From Spirochaetales bacterium (GTDB lineage Bacteria; Spirochaetota; Spirochaetia; Treponematales; UBA12059): a stretch of DNA of 49,064 nt. Shown here piece after piece: positions 32,542 through 40,392 of the stretch (the first letter of the stretch is position 1; every line of letters starts with the position of its first letter). The position numbers were made by a program, and so were the translations under genes. The notes under the pieces are model-generated. The model was not told the origin of the DNA. It did not search any database and saw nothing but the letters and a program-made list of their open reading frames with translations. The stretch lies in NCBI GenBank assembly GCA_016928955.1, contig JAFGJV010000043.1:1-49064 (forward strand), written 5' to 3'.

Positions 32542-32570
32542 GTGGCCCGCTGCCAAAGGCAGCGGGCCAC
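32542..32570. terminator. 13-bp perfect stem downstream of hcp
   Basis: GTGGCCCGCTGCC (32542-32554), loop AAA, then the exact complement (32558-32570). It lies about 57 nt past the hcp stop on the minus strand. There is only a weak T-rich stretch after it (TATTT), so it is probably a terminator or an mRNA end-protecting stem. Confidence 0.6.
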
Positions 32571-32589
32571 GATTGCAGCGAGAGCCCGG

Positions 32590-32609
32590 CGCCGCCGCGC
32601 GCGGCGGCG
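32590..32609. repeat. 20-bp GC palindrome
   Basis: CGCCGCCGCGCGCGGCGGCG is self-complementary and lies 18 nt past the hcp stop. Together with the following stem it forms two tandem hairpins at the operon end. Confidence 0.6.
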
Positions 32610-32626
32610 TGCGCCCAAAAAAACGA

Positions 32627-34318
32627 TCAGCCAACCAGCAGTTTGAGGTCGTTATCCACCGTGCCGATGCCTGCCAGGCCGAAGTTCTCCACAAGCACCT
32701 TGGCCACGCCCGGCGACAGGAAGGCGGGCAGCGTTGGGCCCACATGGATGTTCTTGAAGCCGAGGTACAGGAGCGCGAGCAGGACCAGGATGGCCTTCTG
32801 CTCGTACCAGGCCAGGTTGAAGGCTATGGGAAGCTCGTTCACGTCGGCCAGGCCAAAAGCGTCCTTCAGCATGAGGGCGGTCAGGGCCAGGCTGTAGGAA
32901 TCGTTGCACTGCCCGGCGTCCAGGACGCGCGGTATGCCGTCTATGTCGCCCAGTGGCAGCTTGTTGTAGCGGTACTTTGCGCAGCCGGCCGTGAGGATGA
33001 CCGTATCCTTGGGCAGGGCCGAGGCAAAGTCGCCGTAATACGAGCGCTCCTTGTGGCGGCCGTCGCAGCCGGCCATCACCACGAACTTGCGTATCTTGCC
33101 CGCCTTGATGGCGCCCACCACCGTGTCCGCCAGAGCGGCCACCTGGCCGTGGGCAAAGCCGCCCACGATGCTGCCCGTTTCCAGTTGCTCCGGCGGCGGG
33201 CAGGCCTTGGCCGCTTCTATGACCGCGCTGAAGTCCTTGCTGCCGTCCGGCGCGGCGTCTATGTGGCGGACGCCGGGGACGCCGGTCACGCCGGTGGTGA
33301 ACAGGCGGTTTTTGTACGACTCGGCCGGCGGCACCACGCAGTTGGTGGTCATCAGGATGGGACCCCGGAAACGCTCGAACTCGTCGCGCTGTTTCCACCA
33401 GGCGTTGCCGTAGTTGCCGGCAAAGTGGCCGTACTTCTTGAACGCGGGATAGTAGTGGGCGGGGAGCATCTCGCCGTGGGTGTACACGTCCACGCCCTGG
33501 CCATCGGTCTGCTCAAGGAGCATCTGCAGGTCCTTGAGGTCATGGCCGGATATCAGGATGCCGGGCCTGTCGCGCACGCCCAGGTCCACCGTGGTGACCT
33601 CAGGCGTGCCGTACGCGTCCGTGTTGGCCTGGTCCAGGAGCTTCATCACCGACACGCCCACGGCGCCGCACTCGAGCACCAGGGCCGTAAGCTCGGCCGC
33701 GGACAGGGTGTCGTCCGTGGTGGCCGCCATGGCCTTGTGCATGAAGGCAAAGATGGCGGGGTCGCGCTTTCCGAGCACTGACGCGTGATGGGCGTAGGCG
33801 GCCATGCCCTTGAGTCCGTATATCAACAGCTCGCGGAGGGAGCGGACGTCCTCGTTCTCCGTGGCCAAAACGCCGACCGCGGACGCCTTGGACGCGTAGT
33901 CCTGGGGTGCCGCCGCCCAGGTGGCCGCGTCCGTGCGCAGACTGGCCTTGCCGCCGGCAGGTCCCTGGTCGCCGCCGCAGGCCGGACAAGCCTTGTCGCC
34001 GGACGCGCCGCGGGCGCGGTCAACGGAGTCGCGGAGAAGGTCGCGGATATTCAGGGCCCGGGTAACGGCGGCCTCGAACCACACCCGGTCAAAGTTGGCG
34101 TTGGTAATACAGGCAAACAGGCCTTCCATGACGGCGTCGTCTGCCGCGTCCGTTTCAAGGCCAAAGGACCGCGCTTCCATGGCCCATGCTCCCACGCCCT
34201 TGAGCGTGTGAATGAGCAGGTCCTGCATGTCGGCCGTGGCCGCGTCCTTGCCGCATACGCCCTTGGCAAGGGCGCAGCCCTTGTTGTTCATGGCTTCCTG
34301 GCACTGGTAGCAAAACAT
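32627..34318 (-). CDS. hcp: hybrid-cluster protein (hydroxylamine reductase, prismane)
   Basis: A 563-residue Hcp. The N-terminal cluster site is C3-x2-C6-x8-C15-x6-C22 ([15 protein letters not shown]). Downstream come the hybrid-cluster regions with [58 protein letters not shown] and [13 protein letters not shown]. Family members reduce nitric oxide or hydroxylamine and protect anaerobes from nitrosative stress. The length fits the full-size class of strict anaerobes. AAGGAG lies 8 nt before ATG 34318. It is the last gene of the operon with a ferredoxin-domain protein, its likely electron donor, and an Rrf2 regulator upstream. Confidence 0.95.
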   Translation of the reverse strand: MFCYQCQEAMNNKGCALAKGVCGKDAATADMQDLLIHTLKGVGAWAMEARSFGLETDAADDAVMEGLFACITNANFDRVWFEAAVTRALNIRDLLRDSVDRARGASGDKACPACGGDQGPAGGKASLRTDAATWAAAPQDYASKASAVGVLATENEDVRSLRELLIYGLKGMAAYAHHASVLGKRDPAIFAFMHKAMAATTDDTLSAAELTALVLECGAVGVSVMKLLDQANTDAYGTPEVTTVDLGVRDRPGILISGHDLKDLQMLLEQTDGQGVDVYTHGEMLPAHYYPAFKKYGHFAGNYGNAWWKQRDEFERFRGPILMTTNCVVPPAESYKNRLFTTGVTGVPGVRHIDAAPDGSKDFSAVIEAAKACPPPEQLETGSIVGGFAHGQVAALADTVVGAIKAGKIRKFVVMAGCDGRHKERSYYGDFASALPKDTVILTAGCAKYRYNKLPLGDIDGIPRVLDAGQCNDSYSLALTALMLKDAFGLADVNELPIAFNLAWYEQKAILVLLALLYLGFKNIHVGPTLPAFLSPGVAKVLVENFGLAGIGTVDNDLKLLVG

Positions 34319-34476
34319 GGATATAACTCCTTCCGTATGTCGACCCGTTGCCCTATGGCCCGGGTATTCCCCGTTATGTTCCGGCGACGCTCTGCGCTCA
34401 GCCGCCGTGACGCTTTGCCATGACGTCCAGCATGGCGTGGAGCCGCTCGCGCTCGCCCGCCCCCATGACCGTGGCC

Positions 34477-35397
34477 TTACAGCCAGGTCAGGCTGCCCCC
34501 GCGCGACGACACGACCACGGTGCTGACGGGTACCGCGGCGGACGCCCCGGCCAGGGCCTCGTCAACCAGGCGCCCAAGGCCTCCGCAGCAGGGCACGTCC
34601 ATGACGGCCACCGTGATGGACGCCGCGCCGGACTCATCCACCAGAGCCCTGATCTTGTCCACGTACACTTCCCTGCCTGAGTCCAGCTTGGGACAGGCTA
34701 TGACCAGCTTCCTGCCCGCCAGCAAGGCCTGATGAAAGGCGCCGCAGGCGTATGCCGTGCAGTCGGCCGCCACCAGGATGTCCGCGCCCCTGAAGTACGG
34801 CGCCCGCGGGTTGATGAGGTGCAGCTGCACGGGCCAGTGATCCAGGCGGCTGGCCATGCCGCCGGCCTGTCCGCCAGGCGCCTGGGAGCGAACCGGGGGA
34901 ACAGGGGCGGGACCGGCCGGCGTGAACGACCTTGACAGGATTCCGGGGCAACCCGCGTGGGTAAGGGGCGCGGTAGCTGGGCGCGATCGGGCTTGTACCT
35001 CCGGCGTGCGCCCCGACCCGCCCAGCGCGGCCGCCGGGGTATCAAAACCGGGGACCACCACGCCGGCGGACGCCGCCGCCTCTATGCCCTGGGCCAGCCA
35101 GCTGTCCTGGCCATGATCGCGCAGATGTCTGAAGTGGGCGGCCAGCGTGGCCGTGCCCTGGGGCAGGATGCGCCGGATGACGGCCGCCTCGTCGTACGCC
35201 TTGGCTTCCCGCTCGACCACGGTGATGGCGCCCCGGGGGCAGTCTCCCACGCAGGCGCCAAGGCCGTCGCACAGGCTGTCGCCCACCAGCCTGGCCTTGC
35301 CCTCGATGATCTGTATGGCCGACTCGTGGCAGCCGGTGGCGCACTGGCCGCAGCCGTCGCACAATTCGTCGTCAATCTCAATTACCGAACGCTTCAT
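34477..35397 (-). CDS. dicluster ferredoxin-domain protein, probable Hcp partner
   Basis: A 306-residue protein. The first ferredoxin motif is complete (C13-x2-C16-x2-C19-x3-C23). The second reads C43-DGLGA-C49-x3-C53-P, so the position expected to be Cys46 is Leu; this CDGLGAC form is, as I recall, usual in this family. A variable proline/alanine-rich linker (about 95-185) follows. The C-terminal domain carries further cysteines ([33 protein letters not shown]), possibly another metal or cluster site. It lies between the Rrf2 gene and hcp on the same strand, so it probably delivers electrons to Hcp. AAGGGGAA precedes ATG 35397. The 158 nt to hcp show no gene. Confidence 0.85.
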   Translation of the reverse strand: MKRSVIEIDDELCDGCGQCATGCHESAIQIIEGKARLVGDSLCDGLGACVGDCPRGAITVVEREAKAYDEAAVIRRILPQGTATLAAHFRHLRDHGQDSWLAQGIEAAASAGVVVPGFDTPAAALGGSGRTPEVQARSRPATAPLTHAGCPGILSRSFTPAGPAPVPPVRSQAPGGQAGGMASRLDHWPVQLHLINPRAPYFRGADILVAADCTAYACGAFHQALLAGRKLVIACPKLDSGREVYVDKIRALVDESGAASITVAVMDVPCCGGLGRLVDEALAGASAAVPVSTVVVSSRGGSLTWL

Positions 35398-35466
35398 GGC
35401 TTCCCCTTAGCAGTTTTATGGTACTTTTTTACCTTTTAATAACAAACCCTGCCGCCCGACCTCGAC

Positions 35467-35901
35467 TCACAAGGCCGGATGCACGTTGCCCCCAGGCCCT
35501 ATGTCTGAAATCGTGCGCTTGCCGAGGTACGCGACCAGCTGGTGGGCGTGCCGCGCGACGTCGGGGCCAAAGATACAGTTGTCCGGGCTACAACGCGTCG
35601 TCCTGAACGGGCAGAAATCCGGCCCCAGGGGACCGTCCACCGCCTCTATAGCGTCCTTGAAGCTGATCTTGTCTGCCGGACGCGCCAGGGCAAAACCCCC
35701 GCTTGGCCCCTTGACCGATCTGGCAAGCCCCGCCCTGACCAGGCGCTGCATCACCTTGGCCAGGTGGTTCTCGCTTGCGCCTATGGCCGCGGCCAGATCC
35801 CGGCCCTGCGTCAGGCGGTCAGGCTGGGCAGCCAAACCGGCAAGGGCGTGAACGGCTATCAAGGCCGCGTCCGACAGGTGGACAATCGTGTTAATTGGCA
35901 T
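35467..35901 (-). CDS. Rrf2 family iron-sulfur transcription regulator
   Basis: A 144-residue winged-helix regulator. The DNA-binding part shows LAAAIGASENHLAKVMQRLV and the wing VKGPSGGFALARP. The three cluster ligands are C97, C104 and C109 (C-x6-C-x4-C), with FGPD nearby. Rrf2 proteins such as NsrR and IscR sense NO or Fe-S status through this cluster, so control of the hcp operon by nitrosative stress is likely. The start ATG 35901 matches the family N-terminus (MPINTIVHLSDAALIAVHAL). It has no ribosome binding site because the promoter and a dyad stand directly in front, suggesting a leaderless mRNA and autoregulation. Confidence 0.9.
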   Translation of the reverse strand: MPINTIVHLSDAALIAVHALAGLAAQPDRLTQGRDLAAAIGASENHLAKVMQRLVRAGLARSVKGPSGGFALARPADKISFKDAIEAVDGPLGPDFCPFRTTRCSPDNCIFGPDVARHAHQLVAYLGKRTISDIGPGGNVHPAL

Positions 35902-35904
35902 TGA

Positions 35905-35918
35905 GGTATTCTTATACC
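35905..35918. promoter_or_regulatory. inverted repeat over the hcp-operon promoter (candidate Rrf2 operator)
   Basis: GGTAT-TCTT-ATACC has perfect 5-bp arms and a 4-nt centre. It lies 3 nt before the Rrf2 start codon and contains the -10 box. That geometry fits autorepression. Confidence 0.55.
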
Positions 35919-35937
35919 GTTTTAAGATCCCTGTCAA
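35911..35937 (-). promoter_or_regulatory. promoter of the rrf2-ferredoxin-hcp operon
   Basis: On the minus strand TTGACA (35937-35932) is a perfect -35, followed by TATAAG (35916-35911) after 15 nt, or TAAGAA after 17 nt. Transcription would begin within a few bases of the ATG at 35901. Confidence 0.6.
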
Positions 35938-36002
35938 GCATCCGCGGATGAAAACGGCCCGTGTTCCGCTTAGCGCCGGACGCCCGGAACCGTCCCGTGC
36001 GG

Positions 36003-36440
36003 CTACCTGAGCTCCTTGATGAACACCTCTTCGTCGTCCTCAAGTAAGCCCGTGTCCACAAAGCCGACCGAGCTGTACACCTTGATGCCGTTCGAATTGC
36101 TCGGCTCCGTGCTCAGCTTGATGCGGACTATGCCGGGCTCGGCCCGCGCCATGCGTTCCAGGAGACCAAGGGAGGCCGTGCCGTAGCCCTTGCCCTGATA
36201 GCGCTGGTCGATCATGAAACGCCACAGATACAGCTCGCCCGAGCCGCGATCCACGATGTACATAAGGAAACCGACCATGGTACCGTCCGCGTAGATGGCC
36301 CGAGGCACCGCTTCCGGATTGATGGCCGCCTGGGCAAGGGACTTGATATTGGTCGCTACAAAGGGCTGGTCGTCGCGCACGGATAGTCCCACGCACTCTT
36401 TAAAATTATCCTCGTTAACCTGTCGGAATTCTATGGTCAT
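36003..36440 (-). CDS. GNAT acetyltransferase, polyamine-type
   Basis: A 145-residue GCN5-related N-acetyltransferase. The acetyl-CoA loop is FMIDQRYQGKGYGTASLGLL, and the preceding VGFLMYIVDRGSGELYLWRF gives the two central beta-strands. FVATNIKSLAQAAINPEAVPRAIYAD resembles BltD/spermidine acetyltransferases, which detoxify polyamines with acetyl-CoA. I start it at ATG 36440 because of the conserved MTIEFRQV opening and a GGGGGAG site 4-10 nt upstream. It is a single gene, convergent with nothing, placed between the Rrf2 and small-protein genes. The polyamine assignment is a resemblance only. Confidence 0.82.
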   Translation of the reverse strand: MTIEFRQVNEDNFKECVGLSVRDDQPFVATNIKSLAQAAINPEAVPRAIYADGTMVGFLMYIVDRGSGELYLWRFMIDQRYQGKGYGTASLGLLERMARAEPGIVRIKLSTEPSNSNGIKVYSSVGFVDTGLLEDDEEVFIKELR

Positions 36441-36644
36441 ACATCTCCCCCTAGCTCGTATGGACGGTGCCCGCAACCTGTTTCGCACCTGAGCCTAGTG
36501 CGGCTGGGAACCGCGGGCAAGGGGAAGACTTAGGTAGAGCCGAAAAGAACCAAGGGAACTCATAGCTCGCGGCGCCGTATGGCCCAGCACGCCGTTCCTG
36601 GTGTAGGCTCTGCTTTCAGGGCGGCCGCGCCCCGGAGGATGCGT

Positions 36645-36956
36645 ATGAGCGTGTTTTTTTCCATTGAGGACAGGGACGGCGAAGCCCTGGAAGAGGTGTT
36701 CGAGCTTGACCACCTGCCCAAGGCCTTTCCCAGGGACGAGGGCCTGTGCCTGCGTTTTGTCAGGGGCGACGACGACGCGTCGTTCAACGCGGCGCAGGCG
36801 CCGATCCTCCTTAAGGAACTGGAAGCCATAGATCCCGCCGGGCTGGAGCCCAGGGCCGCAGCCGAGCTGGACCGCCTTGTGAAGCTGTGCCGGAAGCACG
36901 GGGGCAAACGCCACGTGCACCTGCGCTTCTACGGCGAGGACGGCTCGCGTGGCTGA
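36645..36956 (+). CDS. small hypothetical protein
   Basis: A 103-residue soluble protein that I do not recognise. It is acidic in the first half and basic near the end (KLCRKHGGKRHVHLRFYG). Predicted content is mixed alpha/beta with no signal peptide. ATG 36645 has GGAGG 7-11 nt upstream. It overlaps nudC by 8 nt and is therefore almost surely co-translated with it. Good codon use and the coupling support a real gene, possibly a partner or a regulator of the Nudix enzyme. Confidence 0.7.
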   Translation: MSVFFSIEDRDGEALEEVFELDHLPKAFPRDEGLCLRFVRGDDDASFNAAQAPILLKELEAIDPAGLEPRAAAELDRLVKLCRKHGGKRHVHLRFYGEDGSRG

Positions 36957-37758
36957 AGGCGGCGTGTGGGCCGTACGCGGCGCTGAAATTCTCGTTCGAG
37001 AGGGTGAGGATTTTGCCGCCCGCGCCGAGCCGGGCAGCTCCTTGCTGTCGTGCCGGGGCCTGGCTTTGCCGGAGCCGGCCGACCGGTATGCCCTGCCCCC
37101 GTACGCCGGCCGCCCCGAACTGGACGGCATGGCGCTCCTGTACCCGGAAGACGCTCCCGCGCCGAACGGCTGGGAATGGCGGCCGCTACGCGCGGCCGTG
37201 ATGGCCCTGCCGGAAGACGCCTGGCTGCCGGCGGCCCGGGCCATGGCCTTCATGCGCTGGCGGGAAGCCACCAGGTACTGCGGGCGCTGCGGCGGCCGCA
37301 ACCAGGACAAGGCAGACGAACCGGCCCGCGTGTGCTCAGCGTGCGGCGCCTTGAGCTTTCCCAGGATATCGCCCGCCGTGCTGGCCGTGGTGCGCCGGGG
37401 CGACAAACTGCTCCTGGCCCGCAACGCGGCCTCCCGCCTGGGCTTCTGGAGCCTGATAGCCGGCTTTGTGGAACCAGGCGAGCGCTTTGAGGACTGCGTG
37501 CGCCGCGAGGTGCGTGAAGAGGTCGGCGTGGATATACGCGTGGACGGCTACCTGGGTTCCCAGCCCTGGCCCTTCCCCGACCAGCTGATGATTGGCTTCA
37601 AGGCCAGCTGGGCGTCCGGCGAGCTTGCCCCGGACGGCGTGGAGATAGCCGAGGCGGGCTGGTTCGGTCCGGATGACCATCCGCCCCTGCCCAATCCCGG
37701 GAGCCTGTCCCGCAGGCTGATAGACGCCGCCCTGGCCGACATTGCCGCAGGCCGCTGA
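36949..37758 (+). CDS. nudC: NADH pyrophosphatase (NudC-type, NAD-capped RNA hydrolase)
   Basis: A 269-residue Nudix protein with the full NudC layout. The zinc ribbon is C111-C114 and C129-C132, the Nudix box runs from G172 to G193 (GFVEPGERF...REVREEVG), and the SQPWPFP signature (204-210) defines NADH pyrophosphatases. It splits NADH or the NAD cap of RNA into NMNH and AMP. GTG 36949 starts 8 nt before the end of the small-protein gene, with GGCGAGGA as ribosome binding site. Together with nadC-nadA-nadB elsewhere in the window it contributes to NAD turnover. It converges on the TtcA-like gene, 16 nt away. Confidence 0.93.
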   Translation: MAEGGVWAVRGAEILVREGEDFAARAEPGSSLLSCRGLALPEPADRYALPPYAGRPELDGMALLYPEDAPAPNGWEWRPLRAAVMALPEDAWLPAARAMAFMRWREATRYCGRCGGRNQDKADEPARVCSACGALSFPRISPAVLAVVRRGDKLLLARNAASRLGFWSLIAGFVEPGERFEDCVRREVREEVGVDIRVDGYLGSQPWPFPDQLMIGFKASWASGELAPDGVEIAEAGWFGPDDHPPLPNPGSLSRRLIDAALADIAAGR

Positions 37759-37774
37759 GTCAGCCGCGCCGGCC

Positions 37775-38494
37775 TCAGGGCAGATACTCGGCGTTGATGT
37801 GCCTGAGCGACTCCACGATGTTCAGTTTGGCAGCGCGTGAGCCCCGCGTCAAAAGCTCAACGCGCTCCCGTACGCGGTCGCGCTCGGAGTGGTCGTTGTA
37901 GCCGCAGGTGCAGGTGGACGACGCGATGCCCAGGGCTGTCGCCAGCTCCTCGATCTGCCGCTCCTCCACCAGGTACAGGGGCCGTAGCACCCGCAGGGGA
38001 TATTTGCGGTACCTGAGCACGGGCGGCATGGTGGACAGTTCGCCTTTGCGGAGCATGTTCATGAACAAGGTCTCAAGGACGTCATCCAGGTGGTGGCCAA
38101 GGACAACGGCCGTATAGCCGTGGTCCATGGCATAGCGGATCAGCTCAGTGCGCCGCTGGGTACTGCACCAGTAGCAGTTCATGGACCGGCCGGGTTTGAG
38201 TCGCCCTATCACCGGCACGTCCAGCGTGTGGAGCGGCAAGCCCCAGGACCGATACGCGTCCGCCAACCCGGGCGAGAAGGCGTCCGGGGACAGGTCCGTG
38301 CGCACGTGGACTGCCAGGATGTCGGCGTCCAGCCTGCCCTGGGCCTTCTTCATGGCCAGGTCATGGGCCAACACGGCAGAATCCTTGCCGCCGGATGCGC
38401 CCAGGAGTACGCGGTCACCCGGCTGGAACATGTCCCAGGTTTTGACCGCCTTGACGACCAGGCCGTCCACGGCCTGGGCTATGGTTCTCAGCAT
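37775..38494 (-). CDS. TtcA-like PP-loop ATPase (tRNA thiolation family)
   Basis: A 239-residue protein with the ATP-pyrophosphatase PP-loop SGGKDS at residues 34-39, the C107-x2-C110 pair (MNCYWCSTQRR), GHHLDDVLETLFMNML and a later cysteine cluster (STCTCGYND). TtcA/TtuA enzymes adenylate a tRNA base and insert sulfur with a [4Fe-4S] cluster held by cysteines. It is shorter than E. coli TtcA (about 310). The CxxC and CTC motifs differ from classic TtcA spacing, so the thiolated position is uncertain. It is transcribed toward nudC. The 137 nt after its start (38495-38631) hold the promoter region of the divergent sensor gene. Confidence 0.85.
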   Translation of the reverse strand: MLRTIAQAVDGLVVKAVKTWDMFQPGDRVLLGASGGKDSAVLAHDLAMKKAQGRLDADILAVHVRTDLSPDAFSPGLADAYRSWGLPLHTLDVPVIGRLKPGRSMNCYWCSTQRRTELIRYAMDHGYTAVVLGHHLDDVLETLFMNMLRKGELSTMPPVLRYRKYPLRVLRPLYLVEERQIEELATALGIASSTCTCGYNDHSERDRVRERVELLTRGSRAAKLNIVESLRHINAEYLP

Positions 38495-38631
38495 GGCATC
38501 ACGCTACCATACATGGGTGGCCTTGCGCAAAACCGCAGGGGCACCCGCTCCTGCATGGTCGCCCGTAAGAAATGTTTTTTTTGGGGAACCGTTTTGCCCG
38601 CCGCAACGACCTCTTGTCATGGAGGATGAAC

Positions 38632-39171
38632 ATGAACCTTGGTAAACGCATCCTATGGCTGGTCGTTGCCCTCAGCGCGTCCGGCACGGTTTTTGCCCAG
38701 AACACGGCTGCCCCGAATCTTGCCCAGGCCCCAGACGACAGGGCCGCCGACTATGGCCTTGCGGAAGCCCGCAGGGATATCCGCGTGGTCAACCTGGGCC
38801 AGGACGAGGCCGAGCGCATCCTGGAGCGGCTGGCCAAGGACGGGCGGGAACTGGAGCGCGCCCGGGCTGAGATCCGGGAAGCCCAGGCACGCGTGGCCAG
38901 GCTCCTCCTCGACGAAAAACCGGACCTGGGCGCCATCCAGGATACGGTGCGGAAAAGCCTCGAGGCCGAATACCTCATACGAATGGCCCAGATCCGGCGC
39001 AACCTGGACCTGCGTGCCCTGCTTGGCGACCAGCGCTGGGCGGCCCTCTGGCGCCTGTCCAGGGAGTACACGACGCTTGCCCGCTCCGGGGACCTGCGCA
39101 GGCTGGCAGACAAGGCCGACGACGCCGAACGTCTGGCGCCGCTCATCGAGGTGCTGAAAGCCCTGCAGTGA
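38632..39171 (+). CDS. periplasmic sensor-like protein (CnrX/ZraP type)
   Basis: A 179-residue exported protein. A signal peptide (residues 1-26, GKRILWLVVALSASGTVFA) precedes a helical, charged domain. LEYLIRMAQIRRNLDLRALLGDQRWAALW-like spacing, here EYLIRMAQIRRNLDLRALL followed by GDQRWAALW near residues 110-145, resembles periplasmic heavy-metal sensors (CnrX, ZraP, CpxP-like helical hairpins). The position directly before an ECF sigma factor, joined by a GTGA overlap, supports a sensing role in envelope or metal stress. The ATG at 38632 is 6 nt after GGAGG, and ATG 38626 is too close to it. No metal-binding histidine cluster like that of CnrX is obvious, so the ligand is unknown. Confidence 0.65.
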   Translation: MNLGKRILWLVVALSASGTVFAQNTAAPNLAQAPDDRAADYGLAEARRDIRVVNLGQDEAERILERLAKDGRELERARAEIREAQARVARLLLDEKPDLGAIQDTVRKSLEAEYLIRMAQIRRNLDLRALLGDQRWAALWRLSREYTTLARSGDLRRLADKADDAERLAPLIEVLKALQ

Positions 39172-39773
39172 GTCCAGTGACCGGTCCTGATTCGGATGCT
39201 GTTCTCGTGGCGGCCTGGCGCGACCGGGGCGACCAGGCTGCCTTTGGCGAGCTTGTGCGCCGCCACGGCCGCCTGATGGCCCGCGTCGCCGTGGTGGCGC
39301 TCGGCAGCTCGGGCAGGCGGGACCCCGGCCTGGTCCAGGACGCCGTCCAGGAGGCGTCCATCAGGCTCCTGTCCGCACTGCGCGGCTACCGGGGTGACGC
39401 TCCGCTGTCCGCCTTCATAGCGTCGCTAGCCCGTAGGGCCGCCCTGGACGAACTGCGCAAGGCTCTGCGGCACAAAAAACGCGCCGAGCTGGCAAGCAGT
39501 CACGCCGACACGGCCCGGCCCAAGCCTGAAGACCCGGCCTCCGGCGCCGAGCGGACGGCGGCCGCCCTTGCCGTCCTGTCACGCCTGGACGCGCTCAAGG
39601 AGCCCGACAGGAGCATCCTGTACCTGCGCGACGCGGAAGACCTGGATATAGCGAGCCTTGCCGCCATGTTCCGGCTGCCGCAGGGAACCGTAAAAAGCAA
39701 ACTGGCTCGGGCCAGGGCGGCGGTACGCGCAGACGTGATCTCAGCCTGGGGAGAAGGAGGGACCCTGTCATGA
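39168..39773 (+). CDS. ECF-type RNA polymerase sigma factor
   Basis: A 201-residue sigma-70 family factor of the extracytoplasmic class. Region 2 is QAAFGELVRRHGRLMARVA...LVQDAVQEASIRLL (residues 23-65) with FIASLARRAALDELR for promoter melting. Region 4 carries the helix-turn-helix RLPQGTVKSKLARARAAVR (170-190). It is coupled to both neighbours, GTGA with the upstream sensor-like gene and ATGA with the downstream membrane protein. Such factors are held by a membrane anti-sigma and released by an envelope signal. No ribosome binding site is needed because of the overlaps. The target promoters are unknown. Confidence 0.9.
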   Translation: MSPVTGPDSDAVLVAAWRDRGDQAAFGELVRRHGRLMARVAVVALGSSGRRDPGLVQDAVQEASIRLLSALRGYRGDAPLSAFIASLARRAALDELRKALRHKKRAELASSHADTARPKPEDPASGAERTAAALAVLSRLDALKEPDRSILYLRDAEDLDIASLAAMFRLPQGTVKSKLARARAAVRADVISAWGEGGTLS

Positions 39774-40156
39774 AACCGGACACAACGCCCGCACGGGCAG
39801 TCCCCGATGAACGAGACGAGGTTTTGGGTTCCATATTGGCTGAAGCCGCCGACGTGGCCGCTGGCCGCGCCAGAGCCCGGCTTGAGCCCATCCTGGGCAC
39901 GACAGCCCGGCATGGCCCGCGCGCGCATCGCAGGACGCCGGTCTTGATCGCTGCCGCAGCCGTGCTCGCCGTTGGCCTGGCGCTCGGGCCAGGCCTTGTC
40001 CGGTCGGCGTCCACCGCGAGCGCGCTCCAGGACCTGGCAGCATACATCATACCCGAGCGCTCAACCTGGCTAGCCGACACGCTTGCCGTATCCTCCTGGG
40101 ATGGCGACACGGCCCGCTTTGTCACGGATCTCTGGTCCGAGCCCGGAGCCTACTAG
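39770..40156 (+). CDS. small membrane protein, probable anti-sigma factor
   Basis: A 128-residue protein with an acidic/basic cytoplasmic N-terminus (about 56 residues), one membrane helix at 57-76 (VLIAAAAVLAVGLALGPGLV) and a 50-residue periplasmic tail. It has no zinc-binding ZAS motif. Its topology is like CnrY, the anti-sigma of CnrH, which is small and single-pass. The ATGA overlap with the ECF sigma gene makes an anti-sigma role likely. A hairpin repeat follows 49 nt after the stop. The assignment rests on topology and context rather than sequence similarity. Confidence 0.6.
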   Translation: MKPDTTPARAVPDERDEVLGSILAEAADVAAGRARARLEPILGTTARHGPRAHRRTPVLIAAAAVLAVGLALGPGLVRSASTASALQDLAAYIIPERSTWLADTLAVSSWDGDTARFVTDLWSEPGAY

Positions 40157-40205
40157 CCATCCCGCCGAACCATTACCGCTCCCCATCCTTCCCCTGAGTG
40201 GCTAC

Positions 40206-40243
40206 AGGGAGGCTCTAAAAACTTAAGTTTTTAGAGCCTCCCT
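40206..40243. repeat. hairpin repeat, copy 5 (38-bp perfect palindrome)
   Basis: AGGGAGGCTCTAAAAACTT followed at once by its exact complement, with no loop. It is the most symmetric member of the family and lies 49 nt after the membrane-protein stop. Confidence 0.95.
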
Positions 40244-40268
40244 ACAGTCAAGCCGACACCTGTTCCGC

Positions 40269-40297
40269 TTGACTGTGGACTTGCGTCGCGCTATTAT
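40269..40297 (+). promoter_or_regulatory. strong promoter of the SPFH operon
   Basis: TTGACT at 40269-40274, a 17-nt spacer and TATTAT at 40292-40297: five of six matches at each box with ideal spacing. The dyad at 40303-40321 begins 5 nt downstream, over the start of transcription. Confidence 0.7.
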
Positions 40298-40302
40298 CAT
40301 CT

Positions 40303-40321
40303 TGATATCATTATGATATCA
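40303..40321. promoter_or_regulatory. operator: two TGATATCA sites, probably for the RHH repressor
   Basis: TGATATCATTATGATATCA is two copies of the 8-bp palindrome TGATATCA separated by TTA. The whole 19 bp is also a perfect palindrome about its central T. Tandem short palindromes covering +1 are typical of ribbon-helix-helix regulators, and an RHH gene is the second gene of the operon it controls. Confidence 0.65.
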
Positions 40322-40392
40322 CATCCGCGCGGACCTGTTTAAAACCCAGTCCCACGCGGCAGGGCGCGCGGCGCCCGAAAGCGAGGATAGAT

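Larger units (their letters stand above)
32253..32626. other. gene-free stretch rich in repeats and hairpins
   Basis: 374 nt between the radical-SAM gene and the end of hcp. It contains a compound palindromic element (32254-32362), one CACAGAG-family repeat (32410-32427), a 13-bp stem (32542-32570) and a 20-bp GC palindrome (32590-32609). A short forward frame at 32449-32646 looks non-coding because its sequence runs through these hairpins. Confidence 0.75.

Noticed and set aside
32253-32626. CRISPR array
   Set aside because: The repeats are palindromic singletons and pairs of different types. There is no regular spacing and there are no spacers.
32449-32646. A small basic protein gene after the radical-SAM gene
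   Set aside because: The Arg/Ala-rich frame is produced by two GC hairpins and poly-A. There is no ribosome binding site and no domain.
34319-34476. A riboswitch or small gene between the ferredoxin protein and hcp
   Set aside because: Only a weak CCATG/CATGG pair is present near 34418. No known riboswitch core or coding signal was found.
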